Source: Burkholderiales bacterium (lineage in GTDB: Bacteria; Pseudomonadota; Gammaproteobacteria; Burkholderiales; Burkholderiaceae_C). From it: 64,000 bases of DNA. The notes beneath the pieces are model-generated. The model saw only the letters and a list, made by a program, of their open reading frames with translations. It had not been told where the DNA came from and searched no databases. The stretch is from NCBI GenBank assembly GCA_025350145.1, contig JANXYH010000151.1, forward strand, positions 1-64,000. Direction: 5' to 3'. This document shows, in pieces, positions 28,461-36,754 of the stretch. Each line of letters opens with the position of its first letter. Positions within the stretch are counted from its first letter, which is position 1. A program made the position numbers and the translations under genes.

Positions 28461-29005
28461 ACAACGGCGCCTGTGTTGTGAGCGCGCCAGACTTTCCGGC
28501 GGTGGCGCGGCGGGTAATAGTGCTGTGTTGCCGGCAGCTCATTCGAGTGATGCTCATTGCCGGCATGGGCATAGCAGGAATTGGGCTGGCCCAAGCCGAC
28601 ACTGGCAATGGCTCCGGTCATGCCACTCGAGCGGCGCCGGGGCCCGAACGTGTGGCGCTCGAGTTTTATAGCTGGTATCTGGCCCGCCTGGCCGCCAATC
28701 AAGATCCACTGGCCGACCAACCGGCGCTCATGGCCAAGTATGTGGCGAAGGCTCTGCTCAAGGAAATCAAGAAGAAGATGGAGAGCGCGGACGGTCTCAA
28801 TGCCGATTATTTTATCCAGGCCCAAGATTATTCAGATGGCTGGTTGGGCGCGGTTTTTGTAAGTAACCTTCAGATCAACGGAAACTCGGCAACTGCCCAA
28901 CTTGTGCTTGGCCGACTCGAGCCCGACGTGTATCGTCTGAGCTTGAAAATGCTGCTGGAGCAAGGAACTTGGAAAATTCTCGCGGTGGCCCGCCGGGCGC
29001 GTTGA
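28457..29005 (+). CDS. Exported DUF3828 protein, probable immunity to the upstream amidase
   Basis: 182 residues. A basic N-terminus and hydrophobic segment (VMLIAGMGIAGIGLAQA) form a signal peptide with cleavage near residue 47. The mature part shows DUF3828 features: VALEFYSWYLARLA, ADYFIQAQDYSDGW and the C-terminal WKILAVARR strand. DUF3828 proteins are common periplasmic Tai immunity proteins. The ATG at 28457 forms an ATGA overlap with the effector stop, so both are made together. Periplasmic location fits a target acting on peptidoglycan. Confidence 0.8.
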   Translation: MNNGACVVSAPDFPAVARRVIVLCCRQLIRVMLIAGMGIAGIGLAQADTGNGSGHATRAAPGPERVALEFYSWYLARLAANQDPLADQPALMAKYVAKALLKEIKKKMESADGLNADYFIQAQDYSDGWLGAVFVSNLQINGNSATAQLVLGRLEPDVYRLSLKMLLEQGTWKILAVARRAR

Positions 29006-29046
29006 GCGAGTTTGGCCCGACCACACGCTGAACCTCTAGGCCCACC

Positions 29047-29436
29047 ATGCCCATTCAAGTCGTCAACACCGCGCAACTGATGTGCAGCCAGGGCATAGCG
29101 CCGGGCACCTTGATGGTGTTGCCGCTGAACCGGGTGATGTCGGGCAACCAGCCGGCGGCGAACATCATGGACCACAAGCCGATGATGAACATCATGCCCT
29201 TCGGCATGTGCCGCAGCCCGGCCAACCCGACTGTCGCCGCAGCCACCGCCGCTGCGATGGGGGCCTTGACCCCGATGCCCTGCGTGCCCAACACCCCGGC
29301 GCCCTGGATACCCGGCGCGCCGACCGTGCTGATCGCCAACATGCCGGCGCTGGACAACACCTGCAAGCTGATGTGCATCTGGGCGGGGGTGATCCAGGTC
29401 ACGAACCCGGGGCAGATGACCCACATGATTCCCTGA
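29047..29436 (+). CDS. DUF4280 PAAR-like protein
   Basis: 129 residues with the DUF4280 pattern: NTAQLMCSQGIAPGTLMVLP, then PAANIMDHKPMMNIMPFGMC, PTVAAATAAAMGALTPMPC, and NTCKLMCIWAGVIQV. Conserved cysteines and Gly/Pro turns resemble PAAR proteins that sharpen the VgrG tip and carry effectors. It is followed closely by three unrecognised genes, which suggests that it carries a product of one of them. Confidence 0.88.
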   Translation: MPIQVVNTAQLMCSQGIAPGTLMVLPLNRVMSGNQPAANIMDHKPMMNIMPFGMCRSPANPTVAAATAAAMGALTPMPCVPNTPAPWIPGAPTVLIANMPALDNTCKLMCIWAGVIQVTNPGQMTHMIP

Positions 29437-29471
29437 GCCGCGCAGTCCGCACCCGACCGCAGCTTCCTGCC

Positions 29472-29843
29472 ATGTTCATTGCGCAAGCCCAGATCGACGC
29501 CATCGGCCGGACACGTGGACAGGACTTCGTCTCGCGCCTGGATCCCTTGCTGTGCGCCCACAGCGATGCCTATGCGGCGCTGGAGCGGCAGCGGCGGACG
29601 GCGGCCCTGCTCGCGGCGGTGGCCCATGCGCAGCGACTGGGCATCGCCGAGGAACTCAACATCGGCCTGTTCGTGCTGGCCTTGATCGTTTTTGGCCAGG
29701 CGGCACTGCGCCAGCCCGAGCCGCAGGCCATCCTGGACGACGCCAACCGCAGCGGCACGGCCAAGGTCTACCAGCTGTGGCATTGGTGCCGGCAGCAGCA
29801 CCCGCAGGCGGCGATCTTCGCGCCAGAACCGCAGCCGATCTGA
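29472..29843 (+). CDS. Small T6SS-associated protein of unknown function
   Basis: 123 residues, mostly helical. The centre (AHAQRLGIAEELNIGLFVLA, then LRQPEPQAILDDA) resembles the helical module of the VgrG-associated protein at 5526. There is no signal peptide. It is 35 bases after the DUF4280 gene and six bases before the next gene. This suggests an adaptor-like or cargo-handling role, which is inference. Confidence 0.6.
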   Translation: MFIAQAQIDAIGRTRGQDFVSRLDPLLCAHSDAYAALERQRRTAALLAAVAHAQRLGIAEELNIGLFVLALIVFGQAALRQPEPQAILDDANRSGTAKVYQLWHWCRQQHPQAAIFAPEPQPI

Positions 29844-29849
29844 GCCGCC

Positions 29850-31610
29850 ATGGACGACGCCCATCCCATACCCGCCGCAGTGCGCGATTCCTTCAGCAGC
29901 GCGCTGTCGTCGTCGGCGACGCCCGCTGCCCAGACGCTGCCCTGCGGCAAGCCCGTGCCCACCCCGCTGGCCACCGCCGTGCCCTGCGACCTGGAGTGCA
30001 TGGAGGTCACGGTCAGCACCGAAGGCGGCACCCCGGCCTCGGTCTTCCTGCCGGTGGTGCAAGGCGGCATGCCGCGCAGCGAGACGGTGGATGTGGTCTG
30101 CGGCGTCAGGCCGTTTCAGAATGCCGGCGAAGGCCAGGGCAGCGATCCCAAGTCGATGCGCCTGCGCCGCAATCCGGCCACGATCAAGGTCCGCTCGACC
30201 TATGCCGCCAGTTGCGGCCAGCACGGCCACCCCTCGATCCGGATCGAACCCGCTGACGGCGACGAGGCGATCTGCAAGCCGCAGACGGTGGCCGGCAGCT
30301 CGGCCTCCTTCGAGGCCTTTCGCCTGCGTACCAGCGTCGAGCGGAGCAAGCTCTGGATCGATGGCGGCCCGATCCTGGGCGCAGTGCGGCTGCTCTGGAC
30401 CTTCATCGAGGACGACGCCACGGCCTCGGTGACGGTCAGCAGCACCTCCTGCGGCATCCGCGCCAGTGGTGCCTGCGTGCAGACGCTGTCGACCACGGTC
30501 GCCCTGCACTCCGAGGAAGAACTGGCGCTGGTGTTCAAGATGCCGCCGCTGGGCGGGGTGTCACGCAAGTCCGAAGGCAAGACGAAAGCCACTTCGGGCG
30601 AATCGCTGGTCGACGACAAGGGTGAGAAGCAGGCCGCCAAGGACGGCTACACGAAATCCGAAGTGACCCGCGGCCAGGCCGCGTTGGGCTATGTCGAGAC
30701 CTCGGAGTCGGAGTTCAAGGGGGCGGACGGCAAGCCGTCGAAGACGTCCACCCGCATCGACGCCGACTGGGACCAGGGCGATGTCTCCAGCGCCGGCTAC
30801 CGCGACGGCGGAGCCTGGGCGCTGAAAGCGGAGAAGAAGCACTCCGGCGCCCTCAACTACCTGACCCAGCGCGGCTTCGAGTTCACCCTCAAGCACAACG
30901 GCCAGGAAATCGGCCTGGACGGGATTCAGAAGTTCGCCGAGTCCTGCGCCAGCATCCTCAAGGCCATAGACCACTTCCGGGAGCTGTGGGAGGCCGGGCC
31001 GGGGGTCAAGGTGGCGGTCGGCTGGAGCACCTCCTGGCAGTTGCAGTTCCTGCAGATCGATTGCTCGGCCAAATGGTCGCGCAAGGTCGGCAAGGGCGGC
31101 GCGCGGCTGAGCCGCCACCGTGAAATCACCGCCAGCGTAGCGCCGGTGGCGGGCAGCGCCACGGCGGCGTTCGGCATCAGCGTCGTCGTCGAGCGCCTCA
31201 CACTGGAGTGGTTGGCTGTGGACTTGAAGGTGTCGCTCACCCTCAAGGGCAGCGTCAAGGGCAGCCTGAGCTGGCAATCCGAGAAGAAGGACGATGGCAG
31301 ATGGTCGAGCGCCCCCGCACGCAAGTCGGTCGGCGGTGTGGTCGGCCTGACGGGCATGGCGACTGGCACGGTCACCATGGTGGGACGGAAGATCGGCTGC
31401 GTATTGGCCGTGGACTCTGGCCTGGTTGTCGAGGGCGAGTTGAGTACCGAGTCGGCGATGTCCTTCCAGAAGGGCGCGATCAATCTCAAAGCCGTGGTCG
31501 TCAGGATTTCGGTGTTCATCGGCTCGACCGATGAGGCCGACTACACCTACGAGCAAGAAGTGTTCGCTGCCATGCCTGTCTACACCTACCCGCCGGCGCC
31601 CGCGACATGA
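29850..31610 (+). CDS. Large unrecognised protein downstream of DUF4280, candidate T6SS cargo
   Basis: 586 residues with no family that I recognise. The N-terminal 60 residues are Ala/Pro/Ser rich with several cysteines (VPCDLECMEV near 47). Residues about 130-230 look like beta strands with more cysteines. A charged linker (about 235-300) is rich in Lys, Glu and Ser. The C-terminal half is alternating hydrophobic strands rich in Val, Gly and Ser. There is no signal peptide or clear transmembrane helix. It starts six bases after its neighbour and overlaps the next gene by four, so it belongs to the DUF4280 operon. An effector or structural cargo role is inference. Confidence 0.6.
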   Translation: MDDAHPIPAAVRDSFSSALSSSATPAAQTLPCGKPVPTPLATAVPCDLECMEVTVSTEGGTPASVFLPVVQGGMPRSETVDVVCGVRPFQNAGEGQGSDPKSMRLRRNPATIKVRSTYAASCGQHGHPSIRIEPADGDEAICKPQTVAGSSASFEAFRLRTSVERSKLWIDGGPILGAVRLLWTFIEDDATASVTVSSTSCGIRASGACVQTLSTTVALHSEEELALVFKMPPLGGVSRKSEGKTKATSGESLVDDKGEKQAAKDGYTKSEVTRGQAALGYVETSESEFKGADGKPSKTSTRIDADWDQGDVSSAGYRDGGAWALKAEKKHSGALNYLTQRGFEFTLKHNGQEIGLDGIQKFAESCASILKAIDHFRELWEAGPGVKVAVGWSTSWQLQFLQIDCSAKWSRKVGKGGARLSRHREITASVAPVAGSATAAFGISVVVERLTLEWLAVDLKVSLTLKGSVKGSLSWQSEKKDDGRWSSAPARKSVGGVVGLTGMATGTVTMVGRKIGCVLAVDSGLVVEGELSTESAMSFQKGAINLKAVVVRISVFIGSTDEADYTYEQEVFAAMPVYTYPPAPAT

Positions 31611-32428
31611 ACAAGATCATCCACGCCGCCATGACGGTGGCCGGCATCGACGCCCGCTTCCTGGTCAACGACATCGCGGTCGCCAACCTCCGCCACCGCC
31701 GCTCGACCTTCTCTGCCCTGCCGATCCATGAGTTCCTGGTCGAGGGCGAGAACACGCTGCAGATCGTCCGCACGGATGCGCCCAAGGAGGCTGAGTCCGA
31801 GCCCGGCGACGAGCTCTTCGCCAGCCTCACGCTGGCCGGCTTCGCGGTCGGCGAGCAGCCCGGCGTAGACCCGGGCGACCGGCTGTCGACGCTGCGTCTG
31901 AGCATCGCCACGCCGGCTGCGCCGACTGCGCCGACTGCACCGGGTGCCCCAGTTGCACCGGTTGGCGCCTCGGTCCAGGGCAAATTTGCCCTGCCGTCCT
32001 GGCCACACCCCTGGTCCTGGGCGGCTTTGCCGGCGTTTGACTGGAGCGGCGCCAAGGCGGTGGCCCTGGTGGCGCAGTACCTGCGTGCCTTTGCCGACAA
32101 GTTCCAGCAGGGCGACTCGGCCTGGTTGCTGGCCGAGTTGCAGCAAAAGATGGGCGACTACTGCCGCGCCTACGGCATCGACTACACCGGCGAGGCGGCG
32201 GAGTTCAGCGCCCGCATGGGCCGGCGGATGGCCGACCCAAGCTTCAAAACGATCCCCTTTGCCGACGCCGACCTGGCCCTGCAGGCCTGCGCCCAGGGTC
32301 GGCTGGTCGAGTGCACGGTCAAGACCGGCGAGCCGGCGATGCGCTGGCACGATGCCCGGGTCGGCGACCGGGGCACGATGGTGCTGCGCCTGGGCTATGC
32401 CGACCGCCGCTTGCGGGTGTTCAGATAG
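31607..32428 (+). CDS. Unrecognised protein coupled to the candidate cargo gene
   Basis: 273 residues. The N-terminal 100 residues look like a beta sandwich (ARFLVNDIAVANL, HEFLVEGENTLQI). A short Ala/Pro/Thr repeat linker (APTAPTAPGAPVAPV, about 105-120) leads to a helical and mixed C-terminal domain. The ATGA overlap with the upstream gene implies cotranslation. It could be a partner, chaperone or immunity protein. It is the last gene of the T6SS locus. Confidence 0.55.
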   Translation: MNKIIHAAMTVAGIDARFLVNDIAVANLRHRRSTFSALPIHEFLVEGENTLQIVRTDAPKEAESEPGDELFASLTLAGFAVGEQPGVDPGDRLSTLRLSIATPAAPTAPTAPGAPVAPVGASVQGKFALPSWPHPWSWAALPAFDWSGAKAVALVAQYLRAFADKFQQGDSAWLLAELQQKMGDYCRAYGIDYTGEAAEFSARMGRRMADPSFKTIPFADADLALQACAQGRLVECTVKTGEPAMRWHDARVGDRGTMVLRLGYADRRLRVFR

Positions 32429-32470
32429 CCTGCGCCGGCACCCCGGTTCCCCCCCAACTGACCCTGCAAC

Positions 32471-34054
32471 ATGCACCCCCAACTTCAGCGCCAGACCTTG
32501 GGCGACCTGCTGCGCCGCAGCGCCGCCCGCCACCCGCACAAACTTGCGATCCGATGCGGCGCCACCGACTGGAGCTACCGCGAATTCGACGCTGTGTGCA
32601 ACCGCCTGGCCGCCGGTCTGGCGGCTCAAGGGCTGGGCGTGGGCGAGCGGGTGGCGGTGATCGCGCGCAACTCGCACGGCTTTGCGGCGCTGCGCTTTGC
32701 CCTGGCCCGACTCGGCGCGGTGATCGTGCCGATCAACTTCATGCTCACCGCCGACGAGGCGCGCTTCATCCTCGGCCACAGCGGCGCCAGCCTGCTGTGT
32801 GTCGATGGCGACTTTGCCGCGCTCGGCGCCGAGGCCGCGCGGGGCACGGCCGTCCGGCGCCTGGTCGGTTTGCCGAGCGAGCACTCGAGCGCGCCGCTGC
32901 CGGGCACGGTTGACTTCGCAGCCCTGCTCGCGCATGCGCTGCCGACGCCCGTGCCCAGGCTGGACGACAGCATGCTGCTGCAGATCATCTACACCAGCGG
33001 CACCGAGTCGCGGCCCAAGGGCGCGATGCTCAGCCACGCGGCGGTGATCGCCGAATACGTCACCTGCTTGGTCGACGCCGAAATCGCTGAGGGTGACGCG
33101 ATCCTGCACGCCCTGCCGCTGTACCACTGCGCCCAACTCGATGTCTTCTTCGGCCCCGGCATTTACGTCGGCGCGAGCAACCTCATCACCGGCACGCCGA
33201 CCCCTGACAGGCTGCTGGCGCTGATGGCGGCCAACCGCACGACCTCGTTCTTTGCCCCGCCCACGGTCTGGATCGGCCTGCTGCGCTCGGCCGCGTTCGA
33301 CGCCACCGACCTGTCGGCACTGCGCAAGGGCTACTACGGCGCCTCGATCATGCCGGTGGCGGTACTGCGCGAGATCCAGGCCCGCCTGCCCCAGCTTCGG
33401 CTGTGGAACCTCTACGGCCAGACCGAGATCGCGCCGGTGGCCACCGTGCTCAAACCCGAGGACCAATTGCGCAAGGCCGGATCGGCCGGCAAACCGGCGC
33501 TCAACGTCGAGACCCGGGTGGTCGACGACGAGATGCGCGACGTCGCGGTTGGCCAGGTCGGCGAAATCGTCCACCGCTCGCCGCAACTGCTGTCGGGCTA
33601 CTTCGACGACCCCGAGCGCAGCGCCGCCGCCTTCGCCGGCGGCTGGTTCCACAGCGGCGACCTGGCCACGCTCGACGACGAGGGCTACATCACGGTGGTC
33701 GACCGCAAGAAGGACATGATCAAGAGCGGTGGCGAGAACGTCGCCAGCCGCGAGGTCGAGGAGGCGATCTACAGCATTGCCGGCGTCAGCGAGGTCGCCG
33801 TCATCGGCTTGCCCGACCCGCGCTGGATCGAGGCCGTCACCGCCGTGATCGTGGCCAAGGCCGGTGCCAGCCTGACCCCAGAGGGCGTGATCGCCGCCTG
33901 TGCCGGCAAGCTGGCCGGCTACAAATGCCCGAAGCGGGTGATCCTGGTCGATGCCCTGCCCAAGAACCCGAGCGGCAAGCTGCTCAAGCGCGAATTGCGC
34001 GAGCGCCTTGCCCGGCCTGAGCCGGCCGGGTCGACCGCGACCCTGGCGCCATGA
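32471..34054 (+). CDS. AMP-forming acyl-CoA ligase
   Basis: 527-residue member of the ANL superfamily that activates a carboxylic acid as acyl-AMP and transfers it to CoA. Visible motifs are the P-loop IYTSGTESRPKGAMLSH near 175-191, the YGQTE motif near 316, HSGDLATLDDEGYI, the hinge DRKKDMIKSGGENV, and the C-terminal catalytic lysine in NPSGKLLKREL. The substrate (fatty acid or aromatic acid) cannot be read from sequence alone. It is the first gene after the T6SS locus and its stop overlaps the next gene by four bases. Confidence 0.9.
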   Translation: MHPQLQRQTLGDLLRRSAARHPHKLAIRCGATDWSYREFDAVCNRLAAGLAAQGLGVGERVAVIARNSHGFAALRFALARLGAVIVPINFMLTADEARFILGHSGASLLCVDGDFAALGAEAARGTAVRRLVGLPSEHSSAPLPGTVDFAALLAHALPTPVPRLDDSMLLQIIYTSGTESRPKGAMLSHAAVIAEYVTCLVDAEIAEGDAILHALPLYHCAQLDVFFGPGIYVGASNLITGTPTPDRLLALMAANRTTSFFAPPTVWIGLLRSAAFDATDLSALRKGYYGASIMPVAVLREIQARLPQLRLWNLYGQTEIAPVATVLKPEDQLRKAGSAGKPALNVETRVVDDEMRDVAVGQVGEIVHRSPQLLSGYFDDPERSAAAFAGGWFHSGDLATLDDEGYITVVDRKKDMIKSGGENVASREVEEAIYSIAGVSEVAVIGLPDPRWIEAVTAVIVAKAGASLTPEGVIAACAGKLAGYKCPKRVILVDALPKNPSGKLLKRELRERLARPEPAGSTATLAP

Positions 34055-34503
34055 CCCTGGTCCCGGTCGCCCGACGCGCCTGGGCGCTGCTGCGGGTGCC
34101 GCTGTACTTGCCGCTGTTCTTGCCACTGTTCTTGCCGGCTTGGTTGGGGTTTGCGGCAATGCTCGGACCCAGCGGCGCCTGGGCCTGCGACTGCTTCTCG
34201 TCCGAGATGCGGCTCAAGACCGCCAAAGACACCCTGGCCCTGGCGCACTTGGCCGCTTTCGGTCAGATCGCCACGCTGAACGCCGACGGCAGCGCGGTGT
34301 TCAGCGTGCTCGAAGCCTACAAGGGGACCGAAAAGGGCGGCGCCATCGTGGTCGCCGCGGGTCCAGACCGTTGCGCCGAGAGGCGCCCCAAATCGGGCCA
34401 GCAGTTGCTGTTGCTGGCTTTCGACGGGCCGCCAGATGCCTGCGGTGTCTACCCCGCAGACAACTTCCTGGTGAAGGAATTCAGGGCTTTGTCGACCCGC
34501 TGA
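34051..34503 (+). CDS. Exported Cys-containing hypothetical protein
   Basis: 150 residues. A long hydrophobic signal peptide (LYLPLFLPLFLPAWLGF) ends near residue 44, just before the start of the mature protein at CDCFS. The mature part has four to five cysteines and a beta-rich look (AIVVAAGPDRCAERRPKSGQ, LLLLAFDG). The early CxC and this layout weakly recall netrin/TIMP-like OB-fold proteins, which is only a suggestion. It is coupled to the ligase by an ATGA overlap and converges with the sensor kinase gene, whose 3' end overlaps it by about 20 bases. Confidence 0.6.
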   Translation: MTLVPVARRAWALLRVPLYLPLFLPLFLPAWLGFAAMLGPSGAWACDCFSSEMRLKTAKDTLALAHLAAFGQIATLNADGSAVFSVLEAYKGTEKGGAIVVAAGPDRCAERRPKSGQQLLLLAFDGPPDACGVYPADNFLVKEFRALSTR

Positions 34504-35923
34504 GGTTGCCGCGCCGCGCGCTGGCCGCTGGCCGGTCGTCCAGCGTCGGCGGCTGCCGGGCGAACCGCAACGCCACCTGCGCCCCGCCCAGCGGGCTGCT
34601 GCCTATGACCAGGGCTGCGCCATGCAGGTCGGCGATCTCGCGCACGATCGCCAGGCCCAGGCCGCTGCCCTGGGCGTGCAGCCGGCCATGCTGGCCGCGG
34701 ACGAAGCGCTCCTGCACCGCCTCGCGTTCGTTCGGCGCGATGCCGGGGCCGCTGTCATCGACACGCAGGACCGGCGGTTCGGCCTCGACGCTGATCATCA
34801 CCTTGCCGCCGGCCGGGGTGTAGCGCAGGGCGTTGTCGACCAGGTTGGCGAGTGCCTCGCCCAGCAGGTCGGGCTGGGCGGCGATGCGCACGGGCTGCGC
34901 GGGGGCGACCAGTTCCAGGTCGATCTGGCGGGCCAGCGCGGCGTCAATTTCGGTCGCGCCGACATCGTGGGCCAGCGCCACCAGGTCGGTCGGTTCGTGG
35001 TCCAGATCGTGGGCCGCCTCGGGGTCGAGCCGGCCCAGCACCAGCAGTTGCTGCAGCAGCCTGGCGCTGCGCTGGGTGGTGGCCTGCAACTCGGCGATCA
35101 CCGCCCGCGCCGAGGCCAGGTCGGCCGCCTCCGCTGCCCGCGACAGGCCGAGTTGCAGCCCGGCCAGTGGGGTGCGGATCTGGTGTGCGGCGTTGGCCGA
35201 GAAGCGCCGCTCGCGCGCCAGCATCTGCGCAATCCGCGCCAGCAGGTCGTTCAAGGCGGTGGCAAAGGGCAGCAGCTCGCGCGGCACGTCGTCCAGGCTG
35301 ATGGCCTGCAGCGAGGCCTGGGACAAGGCGTTCCAGCGCTGCGCGATGGCCTGCAGCGGCAGCAGGGTACGGCGCAGCGCCAGCACGATCGCCAGCGCAG
35401 CGGTCAGCACCAGCAGCGTCAGCGGCAGCAGCATCCATTGCAGGTCGTGACGCGCGCCGTCACGTTTGAACGTTGTCTCGGCCACCAGCACCGTCGCCGG
35501 CTCGCCGCCGGGGTTGGCCACGCTCACGGCAGCCACCCGCACGCGCCGGCTGTCGTAGGCGGCGTCGTAGGTGCTGCCGCCGCTGTGCTGGGTGCTGCGC
35601 ATGCCCTGCGCCGGTATGCCAGGCTGGCCGGCGACATGGCGGCCGCCCTGCACCACGCCGAAGTAGATCCGGTCGACCACGTCGTAGGCGAGGATGGCGC
35701 GGGCGTCGTCGCCCAACTGCAATTGCGCACTGCCGGCCTCGAACTGCACCTGCCGGGCCAGCGCCTGGGCCGCGTCCAGCAGCCAGTGGTCGAAGGTGCG
35801 GTCGGTCAGCCACTGGGCGCTGGCCAAGCCCAGGGCACCGGTGGCGGCGACGATCACCAGCAGCGGCGCCATCAGCCGCTGTAGCAGCGGGCGCAGCAGG
35901 CTGGACGAGGCCTTGCGTTTCAT
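34481..35923 (-). CDS. TctE-like sensor histidine kinase
   Basis: 480-residue inner-membrane kinase. Transmembrane helices at about 16-38 and 164-184 enclose a periplasmic sensor region of the TctE (2CSK_N) type with the DRTFDHWLLDAAQALARQV start. A HAMP-like segment follows, then the HisKA helix with the phospho-accepting H247 in NAAHQIRTPLAG, and the ATPase domain with N-box NLVDNALRYTP (360-370), DSGPGIA (390) and GSGLGLAI (419). Its ATG overlaps the stop of the response regulator by four bases. Its place divergent from a heavy-metal efflux operon suggests that it controls that operon, although TctE relatives often sense tricarboxylates. Confidence 0.92.
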   Translation of the reverse strand: MKRKASSSLLRPLLQRLMAPLLVIVAATGALGLASAQWLTDRTFDHWLLDAAQALARQVQFEAGSAQLQLGDDARAILAYDVVDRIYFGVVQGGRHVAGQPGIPAQGMRSTQHSGGSTYDAAYDSRRVRVAAVSVANPGGEPATVLVAETTFKRDGARHDLQWMLLPLTLLVLTAALAIVLALRRTLLPLQAIAQRWNALSQASLQAISLDDVPRELLPFATALNDLLARIAQMLARERRFSANAAHQIRTPLAGLQLGLSRAAEAADLASARAVIAELQATTQRSARLLQQLLVLGRLDPEAAHDLDHEPTDLVALAHDVGATEIDAALARQIDLELVAPAQPVRIAAQPDLLGEALANLVDNALRYTPAGGKVMISVEAEPPVLRVDDSGPGIAPNEREAVQERFVRGQHGRLHAQGSGLGLAIVREIADLHGAALVIGSSPLGGAQVALRFARQPPTLDDRPAASARRGNLSGSTKP

Positions 35924-36630
35924 GGTGCCTTGGCGTCGGCGCGGCGCAGCGCCAGCAGGTAGCCAAAGCCGCGCAGGGTGCGGATCTCCAGGTCAGAGCC
36001 GGCCAGTTTGCGGCGCAGACGCGAGATGTACAGCTCGGCGGCGCTGTCGTTCAACTCCAGGTTGCGCTCGGCCAGGGCCTCGACGAGCGCCCGCTTGGGC
36101 AGCAATTTCGGGGCGCGCAGTGCCAGCAGGCCGAGCACCTCGAACTCGCGCGGCGACAGTGCCAGCGGCGCGCCGGCCAGCGTCGCTTCGCCCTGGTCAC
36201 CGAGCCACTGCAAGGTGCCGAAGCCCAGCCGCTGCGGCGGGTTGCTGGCCGCGGCGCTGCCCAGAAGGCTCGCGCTGCGGCGCAGCAGCACTTCGACCCG
36301 GGCCTCCAGCTCATCGGTGGCAAAGGGCTTGACCAGGTAGTCGTCGGCGCCCTGGCGCAGGCCCTGGACCCGGTCGACCACCCGGTCGCGCGCGGTCAGC
36401 ACCAGCACCGGGGTTTGCCGGTCGCGCTGGCGCAAGCCGGCCAGCCAGGTCAGGCCGTCGCCATCGGGCAGGCCCAGGTCGAGCACGACCAGGGCGATCC
36501 GCGTCGGCCCGTCGCAGGCGGCACTGGCCTCGGCCAACGTGGCGGCGGTGTGCACCGCCCAGCCACGCGCGCGCCAGCGCTGCGAGAGCTCGCGCGCAAT
36601 CGTGGCGTCGTCTTCGACCAGCAGCAGCAT
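35920..36630 (-). CDS. OmpR-family response regulator, partner of the adjacent kinase
   Basis: 236 residues. The receiver domain has the acidic pair in VEDD (6-8), the phospho-acceptor D51 in VVLDLGLPDGDG and the conserved lysine in DYLVKPFATDEL. The C-terminal winged helix (about 140-230) contains LSPREFEVLGLLA and a LYISRLRRKL recognition helix. It is transcribed away from the efflux operon. Three 13-bp repeats in the shared 124-bp gap are candidate binding sites. Confidence 0.93.
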   Translation of the reverse strand: MLLLVEDDATIARELSQRWRARGWAVHTAATLAEASAACDGPTRIALVVLDLGLPDGDGLTWLAGLRQRDRQTPVLVLTARDRVVDRVQGLRQGADDYLVKPFATDELEARVEVLLRRSASLLGSAAASNPPQRLGFGTLQWLGDQGEATLAGAPLALSPREFEVLGLLALRAPKLLPKRALVEALAERNLELNDSAAELYISRLRRKLAGSDLEIRTLRGFGYLLALRRADAKAP

Positions 36631-36704
36631 CGGACGGCGATTGTCCGGGCTTGGGCAGTCGCGCGGACAGCTTGTCGATAGCTTGGCCGCGTAGCCTGCC
36701 TGAC

Positions 36705-36743
36705 CTACCGACCCGAGCTACCGACCTGAGCTACCGACCTGAG
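36705..36743. repeat. Three 13-bp tandem repeats in a divergent promoter region
   Basis: The unit CTACCGACCTGAG occurs three times head to tail (36705, 36718, 36731); the first copy differs by one base. The array is 12 bases before the GTG of the outer-membrane factor gene and about 75 bases upstream of the response-regulator start. It may be a binding array for that regulator, or a slippage product. Confidence 0.7.
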
Positions 36744-36754
36744 CTGTCTTTGCC

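Noticed and set aside
31586-34159. 857-codon minus-strand frame across the acyl-CoA ligase
   Set aside because: The plus-strand ligase has all its motifs; the opposite reading is Gly/Arg/Gln-rich and featureless.
34481-34503. Overlap of convergent genes as evidence of a frameshift
   Set aside because: Both proteins end naturally and no domain is cut, so a simple 3' overlap explains it.
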